Below, piece after piece: positions 11,816 through 22,819 of a stretch of DNA of 64,000 nucleotides. Numbering within the stretch: position 1 is the stretch's first letter; each line of letters begins with the position of its first letter. This stretch comes from Rhabditoides inermis. Its lineage: Eukaryota; Nematoda; Chromadorea; Rhabditida; Rhabditidae. The position numbers and the translations under genes are program-made. The stretch is taken from the NCBI GenBank assembly GCA_963966185.1, contig CAWZYM010000301.1, forward strand, positions 372,001-436,000, in the 5' to 3' direction. A model generated the notes under the pieces. The model ran no database searches, was not told the DNA's origin, and saw nothing but the letters and a program-made list of their open reading frames with translations.

Positions 11816-13739
11816 TCCGCGTTAACTCATCAAAACTTCAAATCTGAATTCTCCTATGGGTCTAGTACACATGAGACATCAAAATCTCTAGTTTTGGAGT
11901 TGTTTACAACTTTGTTTACTTGTTTACTTGTCATGTAAACATCAGATACAAACTCTTCATTGAGTCTAGTACACTTTAGATATCAAAATCTACAGTTTCG
12001 GACTTGTTTACAGTTTTGTTTACTTGTTTACATGACTTGTAAACACTATACCTAAACTCTCATAAAGGTTTAGTATCGATTAGATATCAAAATCAGGAGA
12101 TTTGGAGTTGTTTACTTTTTTGTTTACTTGTTGACCTGAGTTGTTTACCTAAAAAATTGTAATTATTTACTTGTTACCTGTACCAAGTATGAACCTTCTA
12201 CCTCAAAAAATAACAAAGTTATAAATTTTATAACATTTCTGAGTATTAAAAAGGCGGAAATTGAAAAATTAATTAATATTCAAACATTAAATACAAATCT
12301 GAAATAATTCATGAACGAAGGTATTACGGTAGTGATAATTAAATAGGAAAATCCAGGTGCCAACTCTCATCTAGACGAAAGTTACAGGGTCGTAAAGTGA
12401 GATTTGAAGTTTATGCTAATTTATCTCAGGTGACATGTGAGAGGCGACAGGTGAGACGGTACCTGGCAGGTACTCAGGACCTAAGGTGTCATTGGTGAAA
12501 GGAATGAGAGAATTAAAATAGTTTTTCTAAGAATTTGTAACTTAGATCTACTGTATTTTACCTTTTGCATCTTGCCTGATTGATCCTGTCAGCGGTCAAT
12601 ATGCTCAACTGCAAAAATGATCCACATTTAGTTGAAAATCAAGGTTTTTTGAAAAAGTGAAATCCTTCCACAGTGAAGCGAAAAATCTGAAACTTTGTCA
12701 GTAAATATTAGTTTTTGAGTTATGAATTACGGTGCAAAATCCAGGTCTCAACTCTTATATAGTAAGGGATTGTAGTTGATCTAGTGAATCATGAAATATG
12801 ATTTTTATTTTCAGTAATAGGGTTGAGCATACGTGTTTGTGTTGATTGTGGCTAATAGAGTGATTTACCATAGAAATTTGAAAAATTAATATTGAAAACG
12901 AAAGAAGTTATGATCGAAAATGTAAAATTTTTACGAAAATTTGAATATTTATATTTTGAAAACGGAATGAGTATTTCATTTGAAATTGAAATGGTGTGAA
13001 CGGCCAAGTGTCTTCTATCATCAGCTGAAGTTTGAAATTTCAGTCTTCAAAAGAAACAAAGATATTCAAGGTTTTTGCGTTTTGCATCTTACGTGATTGA
13101 TCCTGTCAGAAAATGAAAATTGCTGTAAAACTTTTTTGAACTGGTTTTTCGAAATGAAACTGTAAAACTGTAAATAACATGCGTGTTTCATGTTACTGTG
13201 CAAGTTTCATGAAAAAATATGAGGTTTGAAGGTAGGTTTACATAGAAGTGAACCGAGTTGTTAGTGAACCCATTTAAGGAAATTAGATAGGAACCTATGC
13301 TAATGTGTGTCTGTTAAGAGTGATTAGTTGATATTAATTTTGTAGTTTGAGTGTGAAATGTTTCTTCAGTCTTCAGTTATGTCCTTCTGAAATTTTGGAA
13401 ATTCTATATAAACCCATACAAGGAGTTATCGGAATGAGTCCTAGTGACGTGTGTCAAGTCATTTTAGTGTGTTGAGTCTAAGTTTACAATATTAGATTCA
13501 CATCTTGAAACATGGACTGAGCATATGGGTGAAAAGTTTTTCAGGCTATGTCAAGTTGTTAGTAAAGTCATACGGTAAGAAGAGCTGTGATTGTGAAAAT
13601 GAAACGATTGCATGCTGTCACAAAAAGAATGTTAAGTTTAGAGTATGAGCCGTGAATGTGCAGTGTCGCTTGAGTTATGTGCCCGGACAGACAAACACAC
13701 AACGACCATAGCAAATTTTATATAGCCCCAGCCGGGGCG
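11816..13739. repeat. Long-type repeat block B, copy 1
   Basis: A few TGTTTAC monomers run into a ~1.5-kb AT-rich segment with no long open frame. It ends in GACAGACAAACACACAACGACCATAGC and the small hairpin GCCCCAGCCGGGGC. It is homologous to 15900-17738 throughout, with scattered substitutions and small indels, so the two are diverged copies of one ~2-kb unit. Confidence 0.85.
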
Positions 13740-13850
13740 ACTAGCGGGCCGGAGGCTCGCTTCGCTCGCCTCCGGCCCGCTAGTGGCGGCGGCTTCGCCG
13801 CCGCATTGCGCGTCAAGGCTCGCGCGCCTCCGGCGCGCTCGCCTTTCTGC
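13740..13850. repeat. Triple-hairpin cassette 3
   Basis: Same 17-bp-arm hairpin at 13740-13784 followed by the GCGGCGGC and GCGCGCC hairpins. Confidence 0.9.
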
Positions 13851-14779
13851 GATGATCCGTGAAAAAAAACAGGATTCTTCTTGAAAATAGAACGTTTGAG
13901 CTTTGTTTACTTGTTTACTTACTTTGTAAACAATATTTATGAACTGAATACTTGGTCTAGTACACGTTAGATACCTTTAGAACAAAATTTGGAGTTGTTT
14001 ACTTTTTTGTTTACTTGTTTACATCTCAAATAAACAACAAAATCGAACTTAGTATTTTGTGTACTACATGTTAGACAGCTTTAAAACACATTTCTGAGTT
14101 GTTTACAAATTTTTTTACTTGTTCACATGACTTGTAAACAATAAATATGAACTGAGTACTTGGTCTAGTACACGTTAGATACCTTCAAAAAGAGATTTGG
14201 AGTTGTTTACTTATTTGTTTACATGTTTACATGCCAAATAAACAACAAAATCAAACTCTGTACTTTGTGTACTTTATGTTAGAGTCATAAAAAACACATT
14301 TCTGAGTTGTTTACAGATTTGTTTACTTGTTTACATGACTTGTAAACAATAATTATGAACTGAGTACTTGGTCTAGTACACGTTAGATACCTTCAAAAAG
14401 AGATTTGGAGTTGTTTACCTATTTGTTTACTTGTTTACTGTTGTTGTTTACCAAAAATTTCGACGTTGTTTACTTGTTACGTGTACCAAGTATCAAGTCT
14501 CTAGGTCTAAAACTGACAGAGTTCATATAGAAACGTCACAAGTTTGAGATTCTAAGTCCAGAGTTCTTAGTAAACCCATAAAAGGAATTATGCAAATGAG
14601 GTGCCAGGTAAACGCGAGCGTCACAGGACCATATCAACTCTAACCCTATAAGGAGAAGTTTCTAGGTCCACGCCATAGAGCTGGAGACCTCTGGACAAAC
14701 AAACAAACAAACAAACAAACAAACAAACAAACAGACACACGCCATAGCAAATTTAAGGGAGCCGGCAGGGGCAGAAAGC
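13766..14779. repeat. 1014-bp repeat unit, first of a near-identical tandem pair
   Basis: GATGATCCGT occurs at 13851 and again at 14865, an offset of 1014. Sequence between these points repeats almost perfectly in 14780-15788, including an ACAAACAAACAAAC run. The second hairpin cassette (about 14776) has lost its left arm, which marks the junction. Confidence 0.9.
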
Positions 14780-15788
14780 GAGCCTCCGGCCCGCTAGTGG
14801 CGGCGGCTTCGCCGCCGCATTGCGCGTCAAGGCTCGCGCGCCTCCGGCGCGCTCGCCTTTCTGCGATGATCCGTGAAAAAAAACAGGATTCTTCTTGAAA
14901 ATAGAACGTTTGAGCTTTGTTTACTTGTTTACTTACTTTGTAAACAATATTTATGAACTGAATACTTGGTCTAGTACACGTTAGATACCTTTAGAACAAA
15001 ATTTGGAGTTGTTTACTTTTTTGTTTACTTGTTTACATCTCAAATAAACAACAAAATCGAACTTAGTATTTTGTGTACTACATGTTAGACAGCTTTAAAA
15101 CACATTTCTGAGTTGTTTACAAATTTTTTTACTTGTTCACATGACTTGTAAACAATAAATATGAACTGAGTACTTGGTCTAGTACACGTTAGATACCTTC
15201 AAAAAGAGATTTGGAGTTGTTTACTTATTTGTTTACATGTTTACATGCCAAATAAACAACAAAATCAAACTCTGTACTTTGTGTACTTTATGTTAGAGTC
15301 ATAAAAAACACATTTCTGAGTTGTTTACAGATTTGTTTACTTGTTTACATGACTTGTAAACAATAATTATGAACTGAGTACTTGGTCTAGTACACGTTAG
15401 ATACCTTCAAAAAGAGATTTGGAGTTGTTTACCTATTTGTTTACTTGTTTACTGTTGTTGTTTACCAAAAATTTCGACGTTGTTTACTTGTTACGTGTAC
15501 CAAGTATCAAGTCTCTAGGTCTAAAACTGACAGAGTTCATATAGAAACGTCACAAGTTTGAGATTCTAAGTCCAGAGTTCTTAGTAAACCCATAAAAGGA
15601 ATTATGCAAATGAGGTGCCAGGTAAACGCGAGCGTCACAGGACCATATCAACTCTAACCCTATAAGGAGAAGTTTCTAGGTCCACGCCATAGAGCTGGAG
15701 ACCTCTGGACAAACAAACAAACAAACAAACAAACAAACAAACAAACAGACACACGCCATAGCAAATTTAAGGGAGCCGGCAGGGGCAG
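14780..15788. repeat. 1014-bp repeat unit, second copy
   Basis: Near-identical duplicate of the preceding unit. The high identity implies a recent duplication, or an assembly duplication. Confidence 0.9.
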
Positions 15789-15899
15789 ACTAGCGGGCCG
15801 GAGGCTCGCTTCGCTCGCCTCCGGCCCGCTAGTGGCGGCGGCTTCGCCGCCGCACTGCGCTCCGAGGCTCGCGCGCCTTCGGCGCGCTCGCCTCTCCGC
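15789..15899. repeat. Triple-hairpin cassette 4
   Basis: Intact cassette with the 17-bp-arm hairpin at 15789-15833, then the GCGGCGGC and GCGCGCC hairpins. Confidence 0.9.
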
Positions 15900-17738
15900 G
15901 TCAACTCATCAAAAAATCAAATCTGAACTCTCCTATGGGTCTAGTACACATCAGACATCGGAATTTCAAGTATTGGAGTTGTTTACTATTTCTTTTACTT
16001 GTTTACCTAACTGGTAAACACTACTTTGTAACTCTCCGATTGATTTAGTATCGATTAGACATCAAATTCAGAAGAATTCGAGTTGTTTACTTGTTTGTTT
16101 ACTTGTTTACTGTTGTTGTTTACCAAAAAAAATTGAACTTGTTTTTTTTTGTTATCTGTACTAAGTTTGAACCTTCTACCTTGTGAAAACCAACCGCGAT
16201 ATTAATTTTAGAACATTTTTCCGTATTAAAAAGACGAAAATTGAAAGATTAATTAAAATTAAAAACATGAAGTAAAAATCTGAAATAATTTATGAATAAA
16301 GGTATTACGGTAGTGATAATTAAATAAGAAAATCCAGGTGTCAACTCTCATCTAGACGAAAGTTACAGGGTCGTAAAGTGAAATTTGAAGTTTATGCTAA
16401 TTTATCTCAGGTGACAGATGAGAGTCGTCGTTCGGTGAGTTCGTGAGGTGAGACGGTACCGGGCAGGTACTCAAGACCTAAGGTGTCATTGGTCAAAGTA
16501 ATGAGATAATTAAAAATAGTTTTTCTAAGAAGTTGAAACTTAGATGTACTGTATTTTACGTTTTGCATATTACCTGATTGATCCTGTCAGCGGTCAATAT
16601 GCTCAACTGCAAAAATGAGCCACATTTAGTTGAAAATCAAGGTTTTTTTGAAAAAGTGAAATCCTTCTACAGTGGAGCGAAAAATCTGAATTTTTGTCAG
16701 TAAATATTAGTTTTTGAGTTATGAATTACTGTGCGAAATCCAGGTCTCAACTCTTTTATAGTAAGGGATTGTAGTTGATCTAGTGAATCAATAAATATGA
16801 TTTTTATTTTCAGTAATAGAGTTGAGCATACGTGTTTGTGTTGATTGTGGATAAGAGAGTAATTTACCATAAAAATTTGAAAAATTAATATTGAAAACGA
16901 AAGAAGTTATGATCAAAAATGTAAAATTTTCACGAAAATTTGAATATTTATATTTTGAAAACGGAAAAAGTTTTTTATTTGAAATTGAAATGGTGTGAAC
17001 GGTTAAGTGTTTTCTATCATCAGCTGAAGTTTGAAATTTTAGTCTTCAAAACTAACAAAGATATTCAAGGTTTTTGCGTTTTGCATCTTACGTGATTGAT
17101 CCTGTCAGAAAATGAAAATTGCTGTAAAACTTTTTTGAACTGGTTTTTCGAAATGAAACTGTAAAACTGTAAATAACACGCATGTTTCATGTTACTGTGC
17201 AAGTTTCATGAAAAAATATGAAGTTTGAAGGTAGGTTTACATAGAAGTGAACCGAGTTGTTAGTGAACCCATTTAAGGAAATTAGATAGGAACCTATCCT
17301 AATGTGTGTCTGTTAAGAGTAATTAGTTGATCTTAAGTTCGTAGTTTGAGTGTGAAAAGTTTCTTCAGTATTGAGTTATGTCCTTCTGAAATTTTGGAAA
17401 TTCTATATAAACCCATATAAGGAGTTATCGGAATGAGTCCTAGTGACATGTGTCAAGTCAATATAGTGTGCTGAGTCTAAGTTTACAGTATTAGATTCAC
17501 ATCTTGAAACATGGACTGAGCATATGGGTGAAAAGTTTTTCAGGCTATGTCAAGTTGTTAGTAAAGTCATACGGTAAGTAGAGCTGTGATTGTGAAAGTG
17601 AAACGATTGCATGCTGTCACAAAAAGAATGTTAAGTTTAGAGTATGAGCCGTGAATGTGCAGTGTCGCTTGAGTTATGTGCCCGGACAAACAAACACACA
17701 ACGACCATAGCAAATTTTATATAGCCCCAGCCGGGGCG
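15900..17738. repeat. Long-type repeat block B, copy 2
   Basis: Homolog of 11816-13739. It ends at CCATAGCAAATTTTATATAG and GCCCCAGCCGGGGC, but no CTAG hairpin cassette follows. This is the right-hand end of the array. Confidence 0.85.
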
Positions 17739-19050
17739 ATATGCTGATTTCAACGAAGCCCGTAAACCGCAATTATTCCCCATATCCATATTCCCAACAA
17801 AAATACACAACGCATGCAACTATAAACAACTATAAACAAATTTATTCACAAAAAAATTCACAATTGAAAGCAGCAATATGCGCGTAATATGCGCGTATAC
17901 ATACCAGATATCGTAATACGCGGCATACATAAGATAGAAAATAACATATGCCACATATTCTTCCCTTCCCATAAAAACCAAGCAGTATTCTTTATCTCGG
18001 AGAACGACCGCGGAGGCGTGGCCTCCGCCCTTTCAGTAGTCAATAGGGGGAGAAGGGGGTGTGTAGTGCGTAGATGACGGGGCCTTCTCGACGGCGTCTC
18101 TTTCTTTTTTATAGCACCGTCATACTAGTCAATAGTCTCACATAGTCCCCTGAAACATGAACCTGTACAAAATCGTATGTAACTGCCAACAATTGTGCCG
18201 TACCTTTACTTGCAGAATGATAGATGCAATAACGTCCGGTATACGCGGTCGTCGCTTACATGTACGGTAGATTCAAACACTTTGTCTTCGCTCCACATAT
18301 ACATATTTATGAGAATCGCCGTCGGCTTCCATGAGCTGCAAGCAAATAGTTTAGATTGAAAGATGGTTGTCTCACGTACCGGAAAGAATAGAAAGAATAG
18401 AGGCAGGCAGTTCTGCTGACAGCTCCCGATCCGGAAAGGGACCAGCCGGAGACACCAAGGCTGCCTCGAACATCACATATCAATACAAATATCACAGGCG
18501 CATAAAGAAATATCCACAGCGAGACTCGGTTGAGAATTAGATAAATGGAATGCAGTGCAGATACAGTTCGATGCAGTAGCAGCATATGGAATAGCTGCAA
18601 CAGGGAGGAGGGGAGGTCACAGCAGATGTGTCACTGTGACCGTTGTGTGAGCTCATTAGAACAGAGGTCATGCGTAATCCTATGCGCGCTACTCACAATG
18701 TGGATGACATCCCAAAAACACCTGCTCCCTCTCGCTGCGCGCGTCAAAGATCAAGACAAACGGGCCTTAATGTATCTAGCATCTTACAATAGTTACAAAG
18801 TGTTAGGCAATACTGTATGCTCCATATCATCCTGATTGTGTTGTCATATTCAGATATAATCATTCCAGATAAACGATTGATTGATTGATTATGATTGATT
18901 GATTGCATTAAGAGTTTATGGTATGTTTCCAGGCATATGACGATGACAACTCTCATCCATTGTCTGCCAAGTTGGCAGTGCCAACTGTCAAATGATAACT
19001 TTATTCATCTGCGACTTGAATAATCGAGATAAGGCATTCAAAGTAGAATA
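17739..19050. other. Transition region without a confident gene
   Basis: On the minus strand near 18300-18520 there is a possible short spliced gene. A start (ATGTTCGAGGCAGCC) is followed by a 32-codon frame, a donor GGTACGTGAG and an acceptor TTGCTTGCAG. The two frames through this splice give either a ~40-residue peptide or a longer frame ending ..HLSFCK. Neither resembles a known family. GATTGATT repeats lie at 18874-18905. Confidence 0.25.
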
Positions 19051-19116
19051 AATAAGTTTATTACACGTTGAATACACATTTTTGGTAAAATGTCAATTTG
19101 TTGTTTGTCGGGTAAA

Positions 19117-19199
19117 TCAGCACTGGCAGTTGTCGCCGCACTTGCACGCGTCGCCACACTCTGAAATGATGGATGGTGAGGGAAAGAGAGAGAGAGAAG

Positions 19200-19250
<51 letters not shown>

Positions 19251-20059
19251 AGGGAGGGAGGCGTTCTACTCACTGCACTGTTTCTTCTCGGCCTTCTGTC
19301 CGCAGCATCCCTTGGGAGGAGGAGGGGCGGAGCAGCAGGAGGGCTTAGCGGGGGCGGCAGAGCAGCACGAAGACGACGACTGCAGAGACACGCCCACTCA
19401 CACCACGCCCACTTCACCACATCATCACATCATTCACTATCTTCATACTTTTTCGTTGTATGATTGCAATTGTCTGAGACCACGCCCTCTCTAGCCCCGC
19501 CCCCTAACTCACTCACCTTGCACTTGCAGTCGGTGCACTTGCACTCCTGTCCGTTCGCACATCCTGAACAGGAATTAAGTAAGGTTTTGAAAGTATCCTC
19601 AGTTCTTCGATGGTAAAGCAACAAAAACCAGTAAATGCGTCGCGGAACGATCGCTCATTATTAATCCGCAGCCAATCGTGTCTATCCAGTTTCTTGACCC
19701 CTATCTCAACAACACAGATTCCAATAAGACATGTTATCTTTCTTTGAGTGTGTAAACTATGTGTTATTACTAATAGAAATATATATATATATATATAAAT
19801 ATATAATAATGTTGTAAGTACCAGAAGAATGCGGATCGATGCATGTGCAATTGACACATTTCACACACACACACACACGCATCCCTCTCTCTCTTTTCAG
19901 TGAGAAACGAGAACGAGAGGGGAGAAATGACCAGAGGTCACTCGGCTCCCGCCACCAACAAACAACGAATTATTAATCGAGTTATGTTACAAACATATAT
20001 GGTTGAAATACATTTTTGAACATTAAAAAATACTTACCGCAGTTGCACTCGCAGACCAT
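19117..20059 (-). CDS. Metallothionein, short form from an internal first exon
   Basis: An alternative first exon at 20038-20059 (ATG, then MVCECNCG) ends in the same phase as exons 1-3 of the long form. It joins 19517-19563, 19274-19379 and 19117-19160 to give 219 bases (72 residues, 20 Cys), the usual size of a metallothionein. The exon cannot be included in the long form without a frame shift: both acceptors in front of it (TTCCAG and GTCACAG) give the wrong phase. It is therefore most likely a separate promoter or a second overlapping gene sharing the 3' exons. Confidence 0.65.
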
Positions 20060-20135
20060 GATTCGACGCTGTGACTGGAAGAGAAGACACGGATCGAAAT
20101 TCGGGAATGCGCGAATCGAGAGAACGGGGCGGGGC

Positions 20136-20177
<42 letters not shown>

Positions 20178-20860
20178 GGGATGAGAGACGGGATGAGAGA
20201 ACTGGATAACTGGAATATTGAGTAACGCATCGAATACACACGTGAAGAGATATGTTATGCGTTAGAGATATCTCGTGAGTTGGCATCACACTGGATATGA
20301 GTTGTTTTTCTGTTTTTGTATGTCTTGTTATGTAGATCAGATAAGTGTTATCATATCAACACGTGTTTGCGAAAGGCCCTTTATACTGGTACACGGAAGG
20401 TTATTGAAGATAGTAGAAATGAGGTTAGCTGTTAGCAGCGGCATCCTCCTTGCATCTCTGAAAGAATCACACAACCATCATATCATTAATCACTACTACT
20501 TCTAGCTCAAACCCAATTATGACTCACAATTGTGCGCCTCGCTACGTATCAAATGCCTAACTGCAATCACACAATCGATAAATTAATATATCGACCCAAC
20601 TCACTGTTGCACGATCCGCAGCGCTTCTCGTTCATCTTGCGCTGGCAGCACATCGTGTCTGAATGTCATGTGTGGGCGGGGCTCGAGTGGGCGTGGCCTA
20701 CCCTTCATTCCCTTGCAGCAGCCCTCGGTGCGGCACTTGCAGCGCTCGTCGCACTTGGTGCGGCACATCGTCTCCGAGCCGTCGCAGCCTGAAGAAGGGG
20801 AATAGGCCACGCCTTCTTTAGCTCCGCCCACTCACCGCAAACCATCTTGCAAGGATCCAT
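19117..20860 (-). CDS. Large metallothionein, long form
   Basis: Metal-binding protein predicted from six exons: 20836-20860, 20702-20788, 20605-20658, 19517-19563, 19274-19379 and 19117-19160. Their phases agree and they total 363 bases (120 residues, 30 of them Cys). The start, MDPCKMVCGC, recalls animal metallothioneins. Exon 2 has MCRTKCDERCKC, the fourth coding exon ECKCTDCKCK, and the last KCGDACKCGDNCQC. A proline/serine linker (SAPPPPKGCC) separates the clusters. CC, CXC and CXXC spacing is typical of Zn/Cu/Cd chelation in the cytosol. A poly(A) signal (AATAAA, minus strand) lies near 19054, and a TATA-like CTATAAG lies about 50 bases before the start. At 120 residues it is well over the usual ~60-75. 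Joining exon 3 directly to the 19517 exon is inferred from phase. Confidence 0.75.
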
Positions 20861-20909
20861 TGTAGTAGTTCAGCTGTTGAGTGATGGTTTTGGGGCTTCT
20901 ACGGTGGCT

Positions 20910-20916
20910 CTTATAG
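20910..20916 (-). promoter_or_regulatory. TATA-like box of the metallothionein long form
   Basis: The minus strand reads CACTATAAGAGCC here, about 50 bases upstream of the ATG at 20860. No clear metal-response element (TGCRCNC) was seen nearby. Confidence 0.4.
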
Positions 20917-21141
20917 TGTTTTGCAATCAGTTCCAGTCTCGTTGATACCGTTTTGTTGATTGTTTTTAGCCGATGGTATCAGTGAGCGAATTGATAACAC
21001 AAGACGAGGTTAACTAACGTTTTTTTCTTCGGTTTACTGATTGAATAGCTTTCATTTTTTGAATGTAACAACTTTCTGAACAAAACTAATGAGGATTTTG
21101 ATAGAGGATCTCTGATTGAGCCGGGGCACTAATACCATTAA

Positions 21142-21440
21142 AGGAGAGGTGCACGGAATAATGACATGAAGTCGACATAGTCAATATTGATATGGCGATC
21201 AAATTGAAACCAAAATTAAAATTATATCATTTAATATAAATTTGATATAAAATGAAATGGCATCTTGAAAATCAGGCAATGCGTCAGTATTTCGTGGTGT
21301 AGTACAAACTTGGCACGAGTTTCCAATGGGAATTAATTTTCAAAATTAGTCCCGCCACGAATAACTGACGTTCTGTATCATCATTTTTGACGTGTGATAG
21401 CAGCTGATCATTTCATTTCATCACTCCGTGCTCCTCTCCT
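21142..21440. mobile_element. TTAA-flanked MITE 1
   Basis: A 299-bp element between TTAA at 21138-21141 and TTAA at 21441-21444. Its ends are inverted repeats, AGGAGAGGTGCACGG and the complement of CCGTGCTCCTCTCCT, extending imperfectly to about 29 bp. The TTAA duplication suggests mobilisation by a piggyBac-type transposase. No coding capacity. Confidence 0.8.
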
Positions 21441-21487
21441 TTAACCGCAAATCACCACACATTCCTCGAGCGAGAGGAGGAGGGGAT

Positions 21488-21531
<44 letters not shown>

Positions 21532-21539
21532 TGGCACGG

Positions 21540-21875
21540 ATGAGTTTTATCTGTGCCTGATATACGTGAGGGATCGTGGGTTCTTTGGTACAGGACCGGG
21601 GCTAGCCCGGCGTCCTGCGGGATTACCTGCATTGGACCGCGGATCTCAACTGGGGAGGGGACGGGTGAGTCGAGTCGCGTTGGGATGAGTCGAGTGGGTG
21701 AGGGCATACTACTGGGGGATTCTACGGGTGCCGGCAGGTGCATCACTGTACGGCGATTCATCCGTCGGAGGTGTGAGAATGTGCCCGGCGCGGAGCGTCC
21801 GACGTGCCGATTCTGGAATGGCAAGTGTTATGGTTTGCAATTGACATGCTTGGGTAGACCCTACTATTGTGTGCA
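21540..21875 (+). pseudogene. Unrecognised segment, paralogous to 22240-22560
   Basis: A plus-strand open frame at 21553-21879 ends in a Cys-containing stretch (ENVPGAERPTCRFWNGKCYG). Its DNA can be aligned by eye with 22240-22560 around CGATTCATC and GTTATGGTxTG, with many differences. The protein frames do not stay parallel, so these are probably two decayed copies of one sequence. No family is recognised. Confidence 0.3.
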
Positions 21876-21879
21876 TTAA

Positions 21880-22224
21880 AGGATGACTACGGGCAATAAA
21901 AATTGGTTCCGCCACGAAGTCCCTGGGACGTCTTTCAAGTAGCAACATCTCTGTTAATTCAAAAGATATCAAAATGTGTTCAATGGGTCATTGCAATGCT
22001 TTTGAGAGTTCCCCGGAACTGCGTTGACCGATTTTTGAAAACATCATTTTTCAGCTAGTTATAGTCTAACTCTAATATGGACTAAACCTGTATTTTCGGC
22101 GATAATTCATTTCAAACAAATTTTCAGAACTTTTCATCTAGTAGGTGTTTCTAGCCATTATGAAAGTCATCTTTTAAAGCAAAAACTAAGTATGGCATAA
22201 ACAAATGTTGCCCGGATACATCCT
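21880..22224. mobile_element. TTAA-flanked MITE 2
   Basis: A 345-bp element flanked by TTAA at 21876-21879 and 22225-22228. Terminal inverted repeats read AGGATGACTACGGGCAA and AGGATGTATCCGGGCAA. It shares the AGGA start with MITE 1 and MITE 3. Non-coding. Confidence 0.8.
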
Positions 22225-22239
22225 TTAAGAGAGAAAGAG

Positions 22240-22600
22240 ATCGAATTTTCTCTTAAACGAAAGGCACGGCAGCCCATGGGATATACCTGTTGGGCTAGCG
22301 GAGTCACAATGGGAAGGGGATGAGGGGAGTGTAGAGGCGTCGGGTGGAGTCGGAATGGGGGATGGCACGGTTTCTACAGGCTCCTTGACAAGGGCGCGGC
22401 GGCAGATGCGTCATCTCCCGTCGATTCATCGCTCTATCGTCGAGAGACTGCGTCTACCGAGGAGATACACAGCCGCTACCCCTGAAATGGAGAATGTTAT
22501 GGTATGTCAGAGATATGTTTTGGTACAATCCGAGACCTCCGAGCTTCTTCCCATGGTGACTCATCTCTCTTCTCTCACTCGTGAAAAAAATGCGATCGTT
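22240..22600 (+). pseudogene. Unrecognised segment, paralogous to 21540-21875
   Basis: Second member of the diverged pair. An open frame at 22355-22609 has no recognisable domain. Each member lies directly beside a TTAA MITE. Confidence 0.25.
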
Positions 22601-22819
22601 ACAAATTAGTTCACACAACTAGTTTTCGAAAAACCTTTATTATTTACAATAGTGAATAGAAATGTAGGATTGTGTGTGCTTCCAGATAACCCATCATGCT
22701 ACCATTGTATGTACATGTCGGACTGATAAACAGTGAATACAAACACTTTTAGAAACAGATTGATGAGTTTTCTAAGTTTGTTAGAAATCTAAGTGGTAAG
22801 AAAGAAGTAAGCACGTGAT

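Noticed and set aside
11753..11938. Repeated 61-residue frame MAAASPPHCAPRLARL.. (also at 15832)
   Set aside because: It is the plus-strand reading of the hairpin cassette and runs into repeat DNA, with no independent support.
10891..15899. Helitron 3' ends
   Set aside because: The hairpins end exactly in CTAG, whereas Helitrons have a hairpin some 10 bases before CTRR and a 5' TC end, neither of which is seen. Kept only as a comparison.
20038..20060. Internal ATG exon as a middle exon of the long metallothionein
   Set aside because: Neither available acceptor gives the phase needed after exon 3, whereas skipping it keeps the frame.
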